Assembly: GCA_016206505.1 (NCBI GenBank)
Contig: JACQRJ010000001.1
Location: forward strand, 1-45,155
From: Candidatus Peregrinibacteria bacterium
GTDB taxonomy: Bacteria > Patescibacteriota > Gracilibacteria > UBA1369 > LOWO2-01-FULL-3
Reading direction: 5' to 3'
DNA: 45,155 nt
A model generated the notes under the pieces. That model had not been told where the DNA came from, made no database searches, and saw nothing but the letters and a program-made list of their open reading frames with translations. This document shows positions 1 to 7,408 of this stretch, in pieces (position 1 is the stretch's first letter; the number at the start of each line of letters is the position of its first letter). Made by a program: the position numbers and the translations under genes.

Positions 1-506
1 CAGCGAGAATGGATGCCTTTCCCATTTTCCCCTTTTTTTATTAAGCCCGATCCTTTGGCAATAATTCCCCCATGAAAAATTCTATTTTTAAGAATTGTAC
101 AAAACGCAATATCTTGAGTTTTTTTATTTGGCTTTCCCAATTCAGTTTTTGCATTTTCATGAGTTAGATCAAAGTTTAGTATTTTATTTGCAAGCCACTG
201 GTTTTTACCATTGAGTATTACTTCCCAAACTGCTGCAACTTCTTCATCAAGTTCACACATTGTTATATGTTCTGCCAGATTTTCAAAAGCTGCTGTTAAA
301 CCTACGATGCCACCACCGGCAAAGGGCTCAATCAAAAGAGGTGCATTTTTATTTTGTAATAACCAATTTCTAACAGTTGGAATAAGCCAAGTTTTACCCC
401 CCGGATAACGAAAAGGACTTCGTTGAGGCACAGATGCGACATTTACAATAGTAGAAGTTCGCTCCTCTGCATTTTCTACACCAAAATTTGCAAATTGCGT
501 TTGCAT
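1..506 (-). CDS. D12-class N6-adenine DNA methyltransferase, N-terminal part (cut by window edge)
   Basis: Translating the minus strand from the ATG at 506 gives an open frame of 168 codons to the window edge. It carries RYPGGK near residue 33, the N-terminal signature of Dam/D12-class adenine methylases, and EPFAGGG near residue 60, the AdoMet-binding FxGxG loop, followed by an acidic CELDEE strand. The catalytic DPPY-type motif should lie beyond the edge. The start is 4 nt after the stop of the NotI-type nuclease, so the two are one R-then-M transcription unit. Family membership is clear; the target sequence is not visible. An adenine methylase needs an A in its site, which constrains the specificity of the partner nuclease. 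Confidence 0.9.
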   Translation of the reverse strand, partial: MQTQFANFGVENAEERTSTIVNVASVPQRSPFRYPGGKTWLIPTVRNWLLQNKNAPLLIEPFAGGGIVGLTAAFENLAEHITMCELDEEVAAVWEVILNGKNQWLANKILNFDLTHENAKTELGKPNKKTQDIAFCTILKNRIFHGGIIAKGSGLIKKGENGKGIHSR

Positions 507-510
507 ATAT

Positions 511-1389
511 TTATCCGGTTACAATATCATTTAATGTGGGAGCTTCAGGTGGGCTACTCTCTAGCCTCTCGTCTAATCTATCTTGTAAAACGCCTATAAA
601 GTCTTCAATGTTGCCTGGTTCCGGTGTTGTTACGCGGAGCAGTGCAGGTTCAAATTCTGTGTAAACTGTTTCTACTAGCGTGAGGTTATAGTGCTTATTA
701 TTTTTGTCTGGAATTAGGTCGTAGAGAAACCAAGCTATATCTGCTTTTTCTTTATTTACAGTTGGCAAATTTGGCAAAGTATCAAAAAATGATTTCTGTA
801 GTGCAACGCCTTGTTTTTTATTCCAAGATTTTAATATTCCACCCTTATAAAGCATCTGTGGTATTAGTCGCTTTCTTGATGAAGAAAGATAATCAGGTTT
901 GGGATAATTATATCCTACTGGCCAAATGAATTTAGAAGATTGTTTTTCAATATAAGTGTCAAATGGGTTCCGAATGTTACCAGAGATGTATACTCCTTGT
1001 ACTTCCAATGATGCAAAACCAGTTAATTGCCCTTTTTCATTGTAGGAAACTAAAACAAAATCGATGTTGCCTGTAGATTCTCCATTTTGATCTAGCAACT
1101 TAATTTCTGTCAGCGAAGTCCATTTTTCCTTTTCATCGAAAAAGAATTTTGCTGCATTTTCAATAATAAACCAATCTTCTCTAAAACGAATTGGACAGGT
1201 GATAATAGCTGCTCCGTTGTGGTGTACACTACAAACACCTAACGGATTGTTGGCCTTATCCTTGGTGCAATTAGGGACTTTATTATTAAAAGGGCAAAGC
1301 TTTTTCTCTCTATATCTTTTTGCTTTTTTTGAATTATTTGATATGGGAAATCCAAAGACTTCGGCTAGAGGATTTGTTTTTTTGCTCAT
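511..1389 (-). CDS. NotI-family type II restriction endonuclease
   Basis: 292 residues. Four cysteines (C32, C41, C53, C65) fit the Fe/Cys4 site of the NotI family. A PD-(D/E)xK-like core follows: E95, D110 in the NID strand, and E129-V-Q131 in SLEVQG; the E-15-D spacing and ExQ ending match what I recall of the NotI active site. Expected function is double-strand DNA cleavage at a long site, blocked by the downstream methylase. It is the first gene of the unit, with a -10-like TATAAT at 1415-1410. The partner is an adenine methylase and NotI's own site GCGGCCGC has no adenine, so the recognised sequence probably differs from NotI's. Confidence 0.88.
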   Translation of the reverse strand: MSKKTNPLAEVFGFPISNNSKKAKRYREKKLCPFNNKVPNCTKDKANNPLGVCSVHHNGAAIITCPIRFREDWFIIENAAKFFFDEKEKWTSLTEIKLLDQNGESTGNIDFVLVSYNEKGQLTGFASLEVQGVYISGNIRNPFDTYIEKQSSKFIWPVGYNYPKPDYLSSSRKRLIPQMLYKGGILKSWNKKQGVALQKSFFDTLPNLPTVNKEKADIAWFLYDLIPDKNNKHYNLTLVETVYTEFEPALLRVTTPEPGNIEDFIGVLQDRLDERLESSPPEAPTLNDIVTG

Positions 1390-1409
1390 AGTAATGTTGT
1401 TATGTGGAG

Positions 1410-1415
1410 ATTATA
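1410..1415 (-). promoter_or_regulatory. -10 element for the restriction-modification unit
   Basis: A perfect TATAAT on the minus strand ends about 20 nt before the nuclease ATG at 1389. No good -35 is visible 16-18 nt further upstream. The predicted leader is only about 13 nt and has no Shine-Dalgarno. Confidence 0.45.
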
Positions 1416-1475
1416 TCCAAAATGTGCTTACTGCTCTAGCCTAAGGCTTTACGGTAATGACTCAGTTGAAGAAAG

Positions 1476-1498
1476 GAAATCGTGCTTTGCACGATTTC
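1476..1498. repeat. Family B palindromic element, copy 1
   Basis: Perfect 10-bp inverted repeat (1476-1485 with 1489-1498) around a 3-nt loop. On the minus strand the left arm is GAAATCGTGC and the loop AAA. It begins 3 nt past the stop of the membrane protein gene and is followed on the minus strand by a weak pyrimidine run, so it may also serve as that gene's terminator. A second copy with a compensatory base-pair change sits inside dinB at 12119-12141. Confidence 0.8.
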
Positions 1499-1500
1499 TG

Positions 1501-2286
1501 CTAATTATGCCTCAAGAAATCGGCACCTTTTTCATCTTGTGCTTTTGGAGCTTCTTCCTGCTCCTCTTCCACTTCCTGGCCGTAGTCTTTGCCGTAAACG
1601 GTACTGGTCGCCAAAAAATCTTTGTCATAGGTGCGGGCAAACCAGGAATAGATCATGGTGACGATGCTTTGCATGAAACCGATTGAGCCCCAAACGATTG
1701 GAAGTGCAATAAATAGCAATATTTGCGGACTTGCGATTATTCCGGAAAGTCCAAAAATGATTGCGGCACTTACCAGAATCGAGAAAGTAACTCCATAGAG
1801 TCCGACCAAAGCGTATTTGTAATTGGAAACTATTTCCAGGATCAGCGCGCTTAGCTGTGCGGTTAATATGACGTGTAAGCCGATTGCGTAAGCAACAATA
1901 CTGATATCAATTGACGCGGTGATGAAGTAAACAGGCACCATCAGGATAAACATGATGATGCTGACGATAAAAATCTGATAAATCGCTGAAGAAACACGTT
2001 TGTAGCGTTGTCTTTCGGTCAAGGAAAGTAAAAAAGTGCTCAGCAAATTGCCTGCCGTGGTTGAGAGAAAAATCATTACCATCAAAAGGAAAACAAAAAT
2101 CGGACTGATATAAGTTTCGGTCTGGCTTTCGGTCAGTGGTGCTAAAACTGATGAAGAAACCAGAAAAATCACAATCAAAATCACTGCACCAAATACGCCA
2201 CCGCCGATTGAAGCAAGTATTTTCAAAAGAAAAGTCGCGAAAGAAATTTGCGGCGGGCCCTGGTCCAGATTTTCGTTATCTTCCAT
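1501..2286 (-). CDS. Multi-spanning membrane protein, function unknown
   Basis: 261 residues from the ATG at 2286, which overlaps the end of lspA by 11 nt; an earlier ATG at 2310 would overlap more. Hydrophobic stretches suggest five to six transmembrane helices (from about residue 17 and again near 62, 105, 130, 167 and 190), followed by an acidic cytoplasmic-looking tail with a run of Glu (EVEEEQEE). I recognise no catalytic motif. The general layout recalls Yip1-like or small integral membrane proteins but the match is not convincing. It is co-transcribed downstream of lspA, so an envelope-related role is a guess from context only. Confidence 0.7.
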   Translation of the reverse strand: MEDNENLDQGPPQISFATFLLKILASIGGGVFGAVILIVIFLVSSSVLAPLTESQTETYISPIFVFLLMVMIFLSTTAGNLLSTFLLSLTERQRYKRVSSAIYQIFIVSIIMFILMVPVYFITASIDISIVAYAIGLHVILTAQLSALILEIVSNYKYALVGLYGVTFSILVSAAIIFGLSGIIASPQILLFIALPIVWGSIGFMQSIVTMIYSWFARTYDKDFLATSTVYGKDYGQEVEEEQEEAPKAQDEKGADFLRHN

Positions 2287-2710
2287 GTTTATTTTTCTTA
2301 ATTTTAGCATAAAAGAGCAAAATCAGCAATACGCCGACAAAAATGTAAGCATCGGCCAGATTGAAATCGGGATAGCGGAAAATTTTAAAATCCAGACTGA
2401 TAAAATCAACGACAAAGCCGCGAGTGAGGCGATCATAGAGGTTGCTCAAGCCGCCGGCGAGGATCAGGCTTAAAGAAAGTTGTGTCAGGCGTGAAGACAT
2501 TTGAAACTCGCGCAGGGAGAGAAAAATGATCAAAATGAGCAATGCTATGGTGAGGCTGATAATGAGAAATTGCGGCAGAGCGATGCCAAAAGCAATGCCT
2601 GGATTTTTTGTAAACGCCATGTTTTCCACGACGCTACGCTTGCTGATTTGGTCACCTAAAGCAAAAATGGCCGTTAAAAGTGCAATAGGAATAAAGTATA
2701 TTTTGGACAT
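2276..2710 (-). CDS. lspA: Lipoprotein signal peptidase (signal peptidase II)
   Basis: 144 residues with four hydrophobic helices. It cleaves the signal peptide of diacylated prolipoproteins in the inner membrane. Family marks visible: GDQISKR near residue 19, the KNPGIAFG motif near residue 35 (canonical NxGxAF), and the two catalytic aspartates in LSNLYDR (D93) and GFVVDF (D102). Length is typical of the short form of the family. Two probable substrates are encoded in this window, the cupredoxin at 19878-20249 and the lipoprotein at 22935-24041, both with a lipobox. Transcribed divergently from ftsW. Confidence 0.93.
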   Translation of the reverse strand: MSKIYFIPIALLTAIFALGDQISKRSVVENMAFTKNPGIAFGIALPQFLIISLTIALLILIIFLSLREFQMSSRLTQLSLSLILAGGLSNLYDRLTRGFVVDFISLDFKIFRYPDFNLADAYIFVGVLLILLFYAKIKKNKHGR

Positions 2711-2731
2711 GTTGAAAAACTACCATCCGCA

Positions 2732-2760
2732 TTGTTGGTGGTCAAATTTTCGAGTATGGT
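2732..2760 (+). promoter_or_regulatory. Candidate ftsW-murG promoter
   Basis: TTGTTG at 2732-2737 and TATGGT at 2755-2760 are separated by 17 bp, giving a predicted start near 2767 and a leader of about 24 nt before the ftsW ATG at 2791. A competing TAAAGT lies 7 nt before the ATG and could give a leaderless transcript. Confidence 0.35.
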
Positions 2761-2790
2761 ATTTTCGCAGAGTTTTGTAAAGTTAAGCCT

Positions 2791-4008
2791 ATGCAATCCC
2801 TAAAAAAAGCCTTCAGTTTTGATAATGTGTTGGCGCTTTGCGTCCTTTTTTTGCTGATTTTCGGTTTGATAATGATTACCAGTATCGGTGTGCCAAAATC
2901 AATTTCCTTATCGGCGCCGGACGTGCTTTATCCAAACTGTAGCGATGCTGGAGTGGATTGTTATCTGCTTTTCAAAAAACATTTGTTTCGTCTGGGGATG
3001 GCGCTTCTGGCTTTTTTGATCGCTTTGAAATTGCCTTCAAAATTTTGGCGAAAAACTGCGCCGTTTTTGTACGTGGCAGTGGTTGTTTTGCTCTTTGTCG
3101 TCCTGATTTTCGGTAAAAGTTTCGGAACGATTGCCACAAACTGGCTAGTGATTTTCAATACTTCGCTGCAACCTTCGGAATTTGCCAAGCTGGCGATTAT
3201 CATTTATCTGGCTTATTGGCTTTCCAAAAAGCAAAAGTCCATAGAGAGTTTTTCCTATGGTTTTGTGCCGTTTGCGATTATCGCTGGTATCATGGTTTTT
3301 CCCATAGTGCTGCAAAATGATTACGGCTCCACATTTGTGATAGGTGTTATTTCCGGTGTGATGTTTTTTGTGGCGGGAGCGAAACTGAAACATCTGGCTC
3401 TTGGGGTGCTATTGGCTTTTTTGGCAACTGTGATTATCGTTGCGGCTGTGCCTCATGTGAGAGAGCGTTTTGCGGGTTTTACACGTGTAAATGAAGAATG
3501 TCTGGAAGATTATTGCTGGCAGTCGCAACAGGCAAATATCGCCGTTGGAAGCGGCGGGCTTTGGGGAAAAGGTTTGACTCAAGGAGTGCAAAAGTCCTAT
3601 TGGCTTCCACAGGCTTCGGATGATTTTATTTTTGCGGCTTCGGCGGAAGAGCTGGGATTTTTGAGAATTATTTTTGTGGTTCTGGCTTATTTTGTGATTG
3701 CATATAGAGGTTATAAAATCGCCAATCGCGCGCAGAGTACTTTTGATATGTTACTTGCAATTGGCATTACGACGTGGCTTGTTTCCCAGGCTTTTACCAA
3801 TATTGCGGTCAATACCGCTCTTGCACCGGTCACAGGAATCACTTTACCGTTTATCAGTTATGGTGGATCTTCTCTGGTGGCTTCGCTTATTGCCGTTGCG
3901 ATTTTGTTACATATTTCGGAAAATACAAATTACTATGAGAATAGTTCTAACAGGTGGCGGGACCGCCGGTCACGTCATACCAAACCTGGCCGTTATCGAA
4001 GAGCTTAA
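2791..4008 (+). CDS. ftsW: SEDS-family peptidoglycan glycosyltransferase FtsW/RodA
   Basis: 405 residues, about ten transmembrane helices. SEDS proteins polymerise lipid II into glycan strands, at the septum (FtsW) or side wall (RodA). Visible marks: QPSEF at 127-131, NDYGST at 176-181, GSGGLWGKG at 263-271 followed by the YWLPQASDDFIFA loop, and PVTGITLPFISYGGSS at 356-371. The murG neighbour favours FtsW over RodA. The last 25 codons are read in a second frame over the beginning of murG, so the Arg-rich C-terminus is the product of a 74-nt overlap and may not be under selection of its own. Confidence 0.9.
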   Translation: MQSLKKAFSFDNVLALCVLFLLIFGLIMITSIGVPKSISLSAPDVLYPNCSDAGVDCYLLFKKHLFRLGMALLAFLIALKLPSKFWRKTAPFLYVAVVVLLFVVLIFGKSFGTIATNWLVIFNTSLQPSEFAKLAIIIYLAYWLSKKQKSIESFSYGFVPFAIIAGIMVFPIVLQNDYGSTFVIGVISGVMFFVAGAKLKHLALGVLLAFLATVIIVAAVPHVRERFAGFTRVNEECLEDYCWQSQQANIAVGSGGLWGKGLTQGVQKSYWLPQASDDFIFAASAEELGFLRIIFVVLAYFVIAYRGYKIANRAQSTFDMLLAIGITTWLVSQAFTNIAVNTALAPVTGITLPFISYGGSSLVASLIAVAILLHISENTNYYENSSNRWRDRRSRHTKPGRYRRA

Positions 4009-4978
4009 AGAGCGCGGAATTGCCGAGATTTTGTATATCGGCTCTTGTGAGGGGCCGGAGGGCAAAATGGCAACAAAAGCCGGTGTGCGATTTGAAGCGG
4101 TAAAATGTGGAAAATTGCGCAGATATTTCAGCTTTGCGAATTTTGTGGATTTTTTTAAGGTTCCGGTGGGATTTTTTCAGGCAAGGAAAATTTTAAAAAG
4201 TTTTGCGCCGGATAAAGTTTTCAGCAAAGGCGGATATGTGAGTTTGCCGGTTGTGATGGCTGCAAAATCTCTTGGTATCAAGACATTTGTCCACGAATCA
4301 GATGTTTCTGTGGGGCTGGCAAATAAGCTTTGTTTTCGTTTTGCAAATAAGGTTTTGCTGAGTTTTGAAGAGAGTAAAAGTTATCTGGTCAGAAAAATTG
4401 CAGGGAAAGCGTTTGTTGTTGGCAATCCTGTGAGAAAAAATCTTGTTTTGGGGGACAGCGAGCGCGGTCGGAAGTTTTTGGGGTTTGATAAGCATCGTCC
4501 GGTTTTGTTGATTATTGGCGGCAGTCAGGGCGCAAGGCAAATAAATGAACTTGTTTTTGCGTGTATAGATGAGCTTTTGAAAAAATTTCAAGTGGTTCAT
4601 GTGGTAGGACGCGGGAATATCAATATCGGCATGTATCGCCATCATTATGTCCAATGCGAATATCTGGATGAGCAGATGCCCGATGTCTATGCGATTTGTG
4701 ATGTGGTGGTGAGTCGCGGAGGAGCGAACAGTTTGGCCGAATTGGCTTTTTTGAATAAAAAAGTTTTGGTTATACCGCTTGAAGGTGCGGGAAGTCGCGG
4801 TGAGCAGGGAGTAAATGGCCGTCTTTTTGCCAGAAAATATGGCTGGAGTATTTTGTCTGGGGAGATTGCGGCGGAGCAGTTTATTGATGGAATTGAGATG
4901 GCTTTTGACAATACTTTGCCGAAAATCAAATTTGAAAACGGACTGAAAAAAATTGTCGATTTATTGATGAAAACTTGA
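3935..4978 (+). CDS. murG: UDP-GlcNAc:lipid I N-acetylglucosaminyltransferase
   Basis: 347 residues from the ATG at 3935; the open frame extends upstream but only from here does the protein begin with the family's MRIVLTGGGTAGHVIP. MurG adds GlcNAc to lipid I to make lipid II at the inner face of the membrane, the substrate of the adjacent FtsW. Other marks: VGNPVRKN near residue 153, IIGGSQGARQIN in the nucleotide-binding C-domain, and SRGGANSLAELA with RGEQGVNGRLFA in the donor-binding region. It overlaps ftsW by 74 nt, an unusually long overlap that makes the two genes translationally linked. Confidence 0.93.
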   Translation: MRIVLTGGGTAGHVIPNLAVIEELKERGIAEILYIGSCEGPEGKMATKAGVRFEAVKCGKLRRYFSFANFVDFFKVPVGFFQARKILKSFAPDKVFSKGGYVSLPVVMAAKSLGIKTFVHESDVSVGLANKLCFRFANKVLLSFEESKSYLVRKIAGKAFVVGNPVRKNLVLGDSERGRKFLGFDKHRPVLLIIGGSQGARQINELVFACIDELLKKFQVVHVVGRGNINIGMYRHHYVQCEYLDEQMPDVYAICDVVVSRGGANSLAELAFLNKKVLVIPLEGAGSRGEQGVNGRLFARKYGWSILSGEIAAEQFIDGIEMAFDNTLPKIKFENGLKKIVDLLMKT

Positions 4979-4990
4979 TACTTTAAGCTT

Positions 4991-5524
4991 ATGGATCTTA
5001 CAAATGCGTTACTTATAGGCAGTTTAATCCTGGTGGTTGCGCTGTTTTGGATCATTGTCGGGATCAGACATCTGAAGACGCTTACGCATGAGACTGTTTT
5101 GAAATGGCAGCTTTTGGACAAAGACTTGCGAAAAAGGCAGGATCTTGTGCCTATTTTGATCGAGGTTGTGCGCAAATATATTACAAATAAAGAGGAATTG
5201 ATTGAAAAAGTGATCGCGATGAGGATGAAAGCATGCAAAGAATATAATGTTTCTTTAAAAAAGATTGAATTTGAACATGATCTGACTGCGGCGATTAATT
5301 GGCTTTTTGATTTGAAAAAAGAAAGTGTCGAATTAAAACAGGATGTTTATTTTCAGGAATTGAAAAGGGAAATGGATCATCTGGAGAAGAGAATTGCCGG
5401 AGGGACGGAGGAGTACAATAAAATTGTGAGGTTTCACAATAAGCATCGAAAAAGTTTTATTTTATTGCCACTGGCTGCTTTGATGAAGTACAAGCCGGTA
5501 GATATTTTTGAATTTGAATTATGA
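4991..5524 (+). CDS. LemA-family protein
   Basis: 177 residues. An N-terminal transmembrane helix (about 7-24) is followed by an all-helical domain with the LemA signatures: W-x-LLDKDLRKRQDLVPILIEVV near residues 37-56, then YFQELKREMDHLEKRIAGG and the EEYNKIVRFHN segment near the end. The family is widespread, membrane-anchored and of unsettled function. It starts 12 nt after murG; TACTTT lies 6 nt before the ATG, so a separate leaderless promoter is possible. Its stop overlaps the next gene's ATG by 4 nt (ATGA). Confidence 0.85.
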   Translation: MDLTNALLIGSLILVVALFWIIVGIRHLKTLTHETVLKWQLLDKDLRKRQDLVPILIEVVRKYITNKEELIEKVIAMRMKACKEYNVSLKKIEFEHDLTAAINWLFDLKKESVELKQDVYFQELKREMDHLEKRIAGGTEEYNKIVRFHNKHRKSFILLPLAALMKYKPVDIFEFEL

Positions 5525-6138
5525 GAGGACTTTGCAAAAGTTTTGGAGTTTACGCGGAAACGGAGATGAGGCTTTTTATGGGGCCGATTCATGCCTTTAA
5601 AACCCGTGTTTTTAAGCCGTTGATGAGGCTGTTTGATTTTCTGGGATTTACGGCGGACGGGCTGAGTATTTTCGGTGCGATTATTGCTTTGGCGGGTTTT
5701 GTTTTAAGTTTTCTGCTGGACGATGCGTTTTATTTTTTCATTGGGGTCTGGCTGCACATGTTGCTTGATGGATTTGACGGAACTTTGGCGCGGTTTCAGG
5801 GAAATGTCCAATTAAAGGGATCTTTTGTCGATGTGCTGGCCGATCACTTCGTGATTATTTTGGCGAGTATTTTTGTTTACTATTTTAACGGAGCGGATTT
5901 TTTGGGAGTTTTGCTTTATACCGTTTTTTATACTTTCATTCAGTTTGCGGCTTTTATTTTGAATTATACCGATCAGCCTTATGAAGTGCTTTTTAGGCCA
6001 CGGTTGTATTTATATCTGGGATTTTCAGTCGATTTGATTTTTGGCACGGATAGCGTAAATGTGTTTCTTTACACGATGACTTTGGTGATGTTGATTTTTG
6101 TGGTGCAGGGAGTTGCGAAGTTGAAGAAAGTGATTTAA
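5521..6138 (+). CDS. CDP-alcohol phosphatidyltransferase
   Basis: 205 residues with several transmembrane helices. The complete family motif is present: D83, D86-G87, A90-R91, then eight residues, G100, D104 and D108, all in and after LLDGFDGTLARF. These residues bind the CDP-linked donor and divalent metal. The family makes phospholipids such as PG-phosphate, PS, PI-phosphate or cardiolipin; the acceptor alcohol cannot be told from sequence. It is translationally coupled to lemA (ATGA). Its stop shares the TTAA with the stop of the convergent ATPase gene. Confidence 0.88.
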   Translation: MRGLCKSFGVYAETEMRLFMGPIHAFKTRVFKPLMRLFDFLGFTADGLSIFGAIIALAGFVLSFLLDDAFYFFIGVWLHMLLDGFDGTLARFQGNVQLKGSFVDVLADHFVIILASIFVYYFNGADFLGVLLYTVFYTFIQFAAFILNYTDQPYEVLFRPRLYLYLGFSVDLIFGTDSVNVFLYTMTLVMLIFVVQGVAKLKKVI

Positions 6139-7337
6139 GGAACCTTTCCGATTGTTTCTGAAGTAATCAATCCCATTACAGCCTTGGGGTAATATTCTTT
6201 AAAAGTGGTAAAAGCTTTTGGATTTTTGCTATTTGAATATTTGGCTTCAATGGCTTTTATACTTGTCCCTTCCTCAACAATAAAATCAATTTCAGTTTGA
6301 TTCGTTGTTCTCCAAAAATGATAATGTTTAAGCTTATAGACATCCTGATTGTAGAGTTCAAGAAAAACCATATTTTCGAATAAAGCACCTTGATCACTGC
6401 GCAATGCAAGTTGTTGCCAATTGGCCAGAAGTAGGTTGCGTAAGCCAAGATCCATAAAATAAACCTTTGGCGTTTTACTGATTTCCTTTTTGTAATTTTT
6501 AAAAAATGGATATAGACGCTTAATAATGAAAGTCCCTTCCAGGATGTCGAGATAATCCGCTATTTTCTGAGCGGAAACACGCAAAGTTTTTGATAAATGA
6601 TGGACGTTTAGTAAAGAACCAATTTGTGCAGCAAGCAAAATTAACAATTTATTAAAAGCATCAATATTTTCGATTTTCGCAAAGTCCGCAATATCTTTTT
6701 GAAGATAAGTTTGATAAATATCATTAAGCAGCAGTTTTTTTTCTTCAATATTATCCTGCTTGGCAATTTCCGGGTAGGAACCGTACAGCATCATATTTTC
6801 CAGAACTGATTTTTTTGGAGTATTTGGCAAGAGATTCAGCATTTCGGAATATGTTAATCGGGGAATTTCGATTTGCCTCAGTCGTCCAACCAAAAATTCT
6901 TTTAATTTAGCTCTCAATTCCAGTTGAGATGAGCCACTGACAATGATTTTGAGATTCAAATTGAGATCATGAATGGATTTCAAAAATAGTCCCGGATTGT
7001 CCAATCTTTGAACTTCATCAATAAAAACATATTTTGTTTCGCGATCAGCCTGAATGTATTGCAAAAAGCTATCGGCTGAAGAAAAGAGATTTCTTAATTC
7101 GAAATCATCAAGGTTAAAATAGAAAATATTGTGCGATTTGACTGTTTTCAAAAGATGACCGATCAGGAGGTACATTAATGAGGTTTTGCCCACTTGCCGG
7201 CTCCCTAAAAGAGCAATAATCTTGTCATTTGAAAGATTCTTGATAAGCTCGGGAAGTACGCTTCTTGAGAAAATTCCAAATTTAAAAGCTTTATTTTCCC
7301 ACCAGGGATTTTGCTTTTTCAGGATAGTTTCGAGCAT
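6135..7337 (-). CDS. AAA-type ATPase with C-terminal DUF4143 domain
   Basis: 400 residues. Walker A GSRQVGKTS at about 45-53, Walker B YVFIDEVQR near 103-111, and a VSGSSQLEL sensor region define the ATPase half. The C-terminal half has a winged-helix-like segment and a nuclease-like DUF4143 region (EIDFIVEEG, then IEAKYS). Such ATPases are common in Patescibacteria and archaea as solitary accessory genes; the substrate is unknown. The start codon lies inside the second of two 25-bp direct repeats and the first repeat sits between the promoter hexamers, which points to tight repression, possibly by its own product or an unlinked repressor. Confidence 0.88.
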   Translation of the reverse strand: MLETILKKQNPWWENKAFKFGIFSRSVLPELIKNLSNDKIIALLGSRQVGKTSLMYLLIGHLLKTVKSHNIFYFNLDDFELRNLFSSADSFLQYIQADRETKYVFIDEVQRLDNPGLFLKSIHDLNLNLKIIVSGSSQLELRAKLKEFLVGRLRQIEIPRLTYSEMLNLLPNTPKKSVLENMMLYGSYPEIAKQDNIEEKKLLLNDIYQTYLQKDIADFAKIENIDAFNKLLILLAAQIGSLLNVHHLSKTLRVSAQKIADYLDILEGTFIIKRLYPFFKNYKKEISKTPKVYFMDLGLRNLLLANWQQLALRSDQGALFENMVFLELYNQDVYKLKHYHFWRTTNQTEIDFIVEEGTSIKAIEAKYSNSKNPKAFTTFKEYYPKAVMGLITSETIGKVP

Positions 7338-7392
7338 ATTAACTAGTTTATTTATGTGCGCTTCTAGATATTAACTAGTTTATTTATGTGCG
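7336..7392 (-). repeat. Two 25-bp direct repeats, likely operator
   Basis: Identical 25-bp sequences at 7336-7360 and 7368-7392, period 32 bp (about three helical turns), each holding the palindrome AACTAGTT. One copy covers the promoter spacer and -10, the other covers the leader and the first bases of the start codon of the ATPase gene. Confidence 0.8.
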
Positions 7393-7396
7393 TCAA
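7368..7396 (-). promoter_or_regulatory. Promoter of the AAA/DUF4143 ATPase gene
   Basis: On the minus strand TTGACG (7396-7391), a 17-bp spacer and TAATAT (7373-7368). The hexamers and spacing are identical to those of the lexA promoter at 10169-10197, which supports both calls and a conventional sigma-70-type enzyme. Confidence 0.7.
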
Positions 7397-7408
7397 GGCG
7401 GATTTCAA

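Noticed and set aside
5521-5524. UGA read as glycine (Gracilibacteria/Absconditabacteria code)
   Set aside because: Several well-defined proteins end exactly at TGA with a coupled next start (lemA, VKOR, the AbrB-linked toxin), and conserved glycines use GGN.
7336-7392. Short CRISPR array
   Set aside because: Only two 25-bp repeats with a 7-bp gap; repeats overlap a promoter and start codon and no cas genes are in the window.
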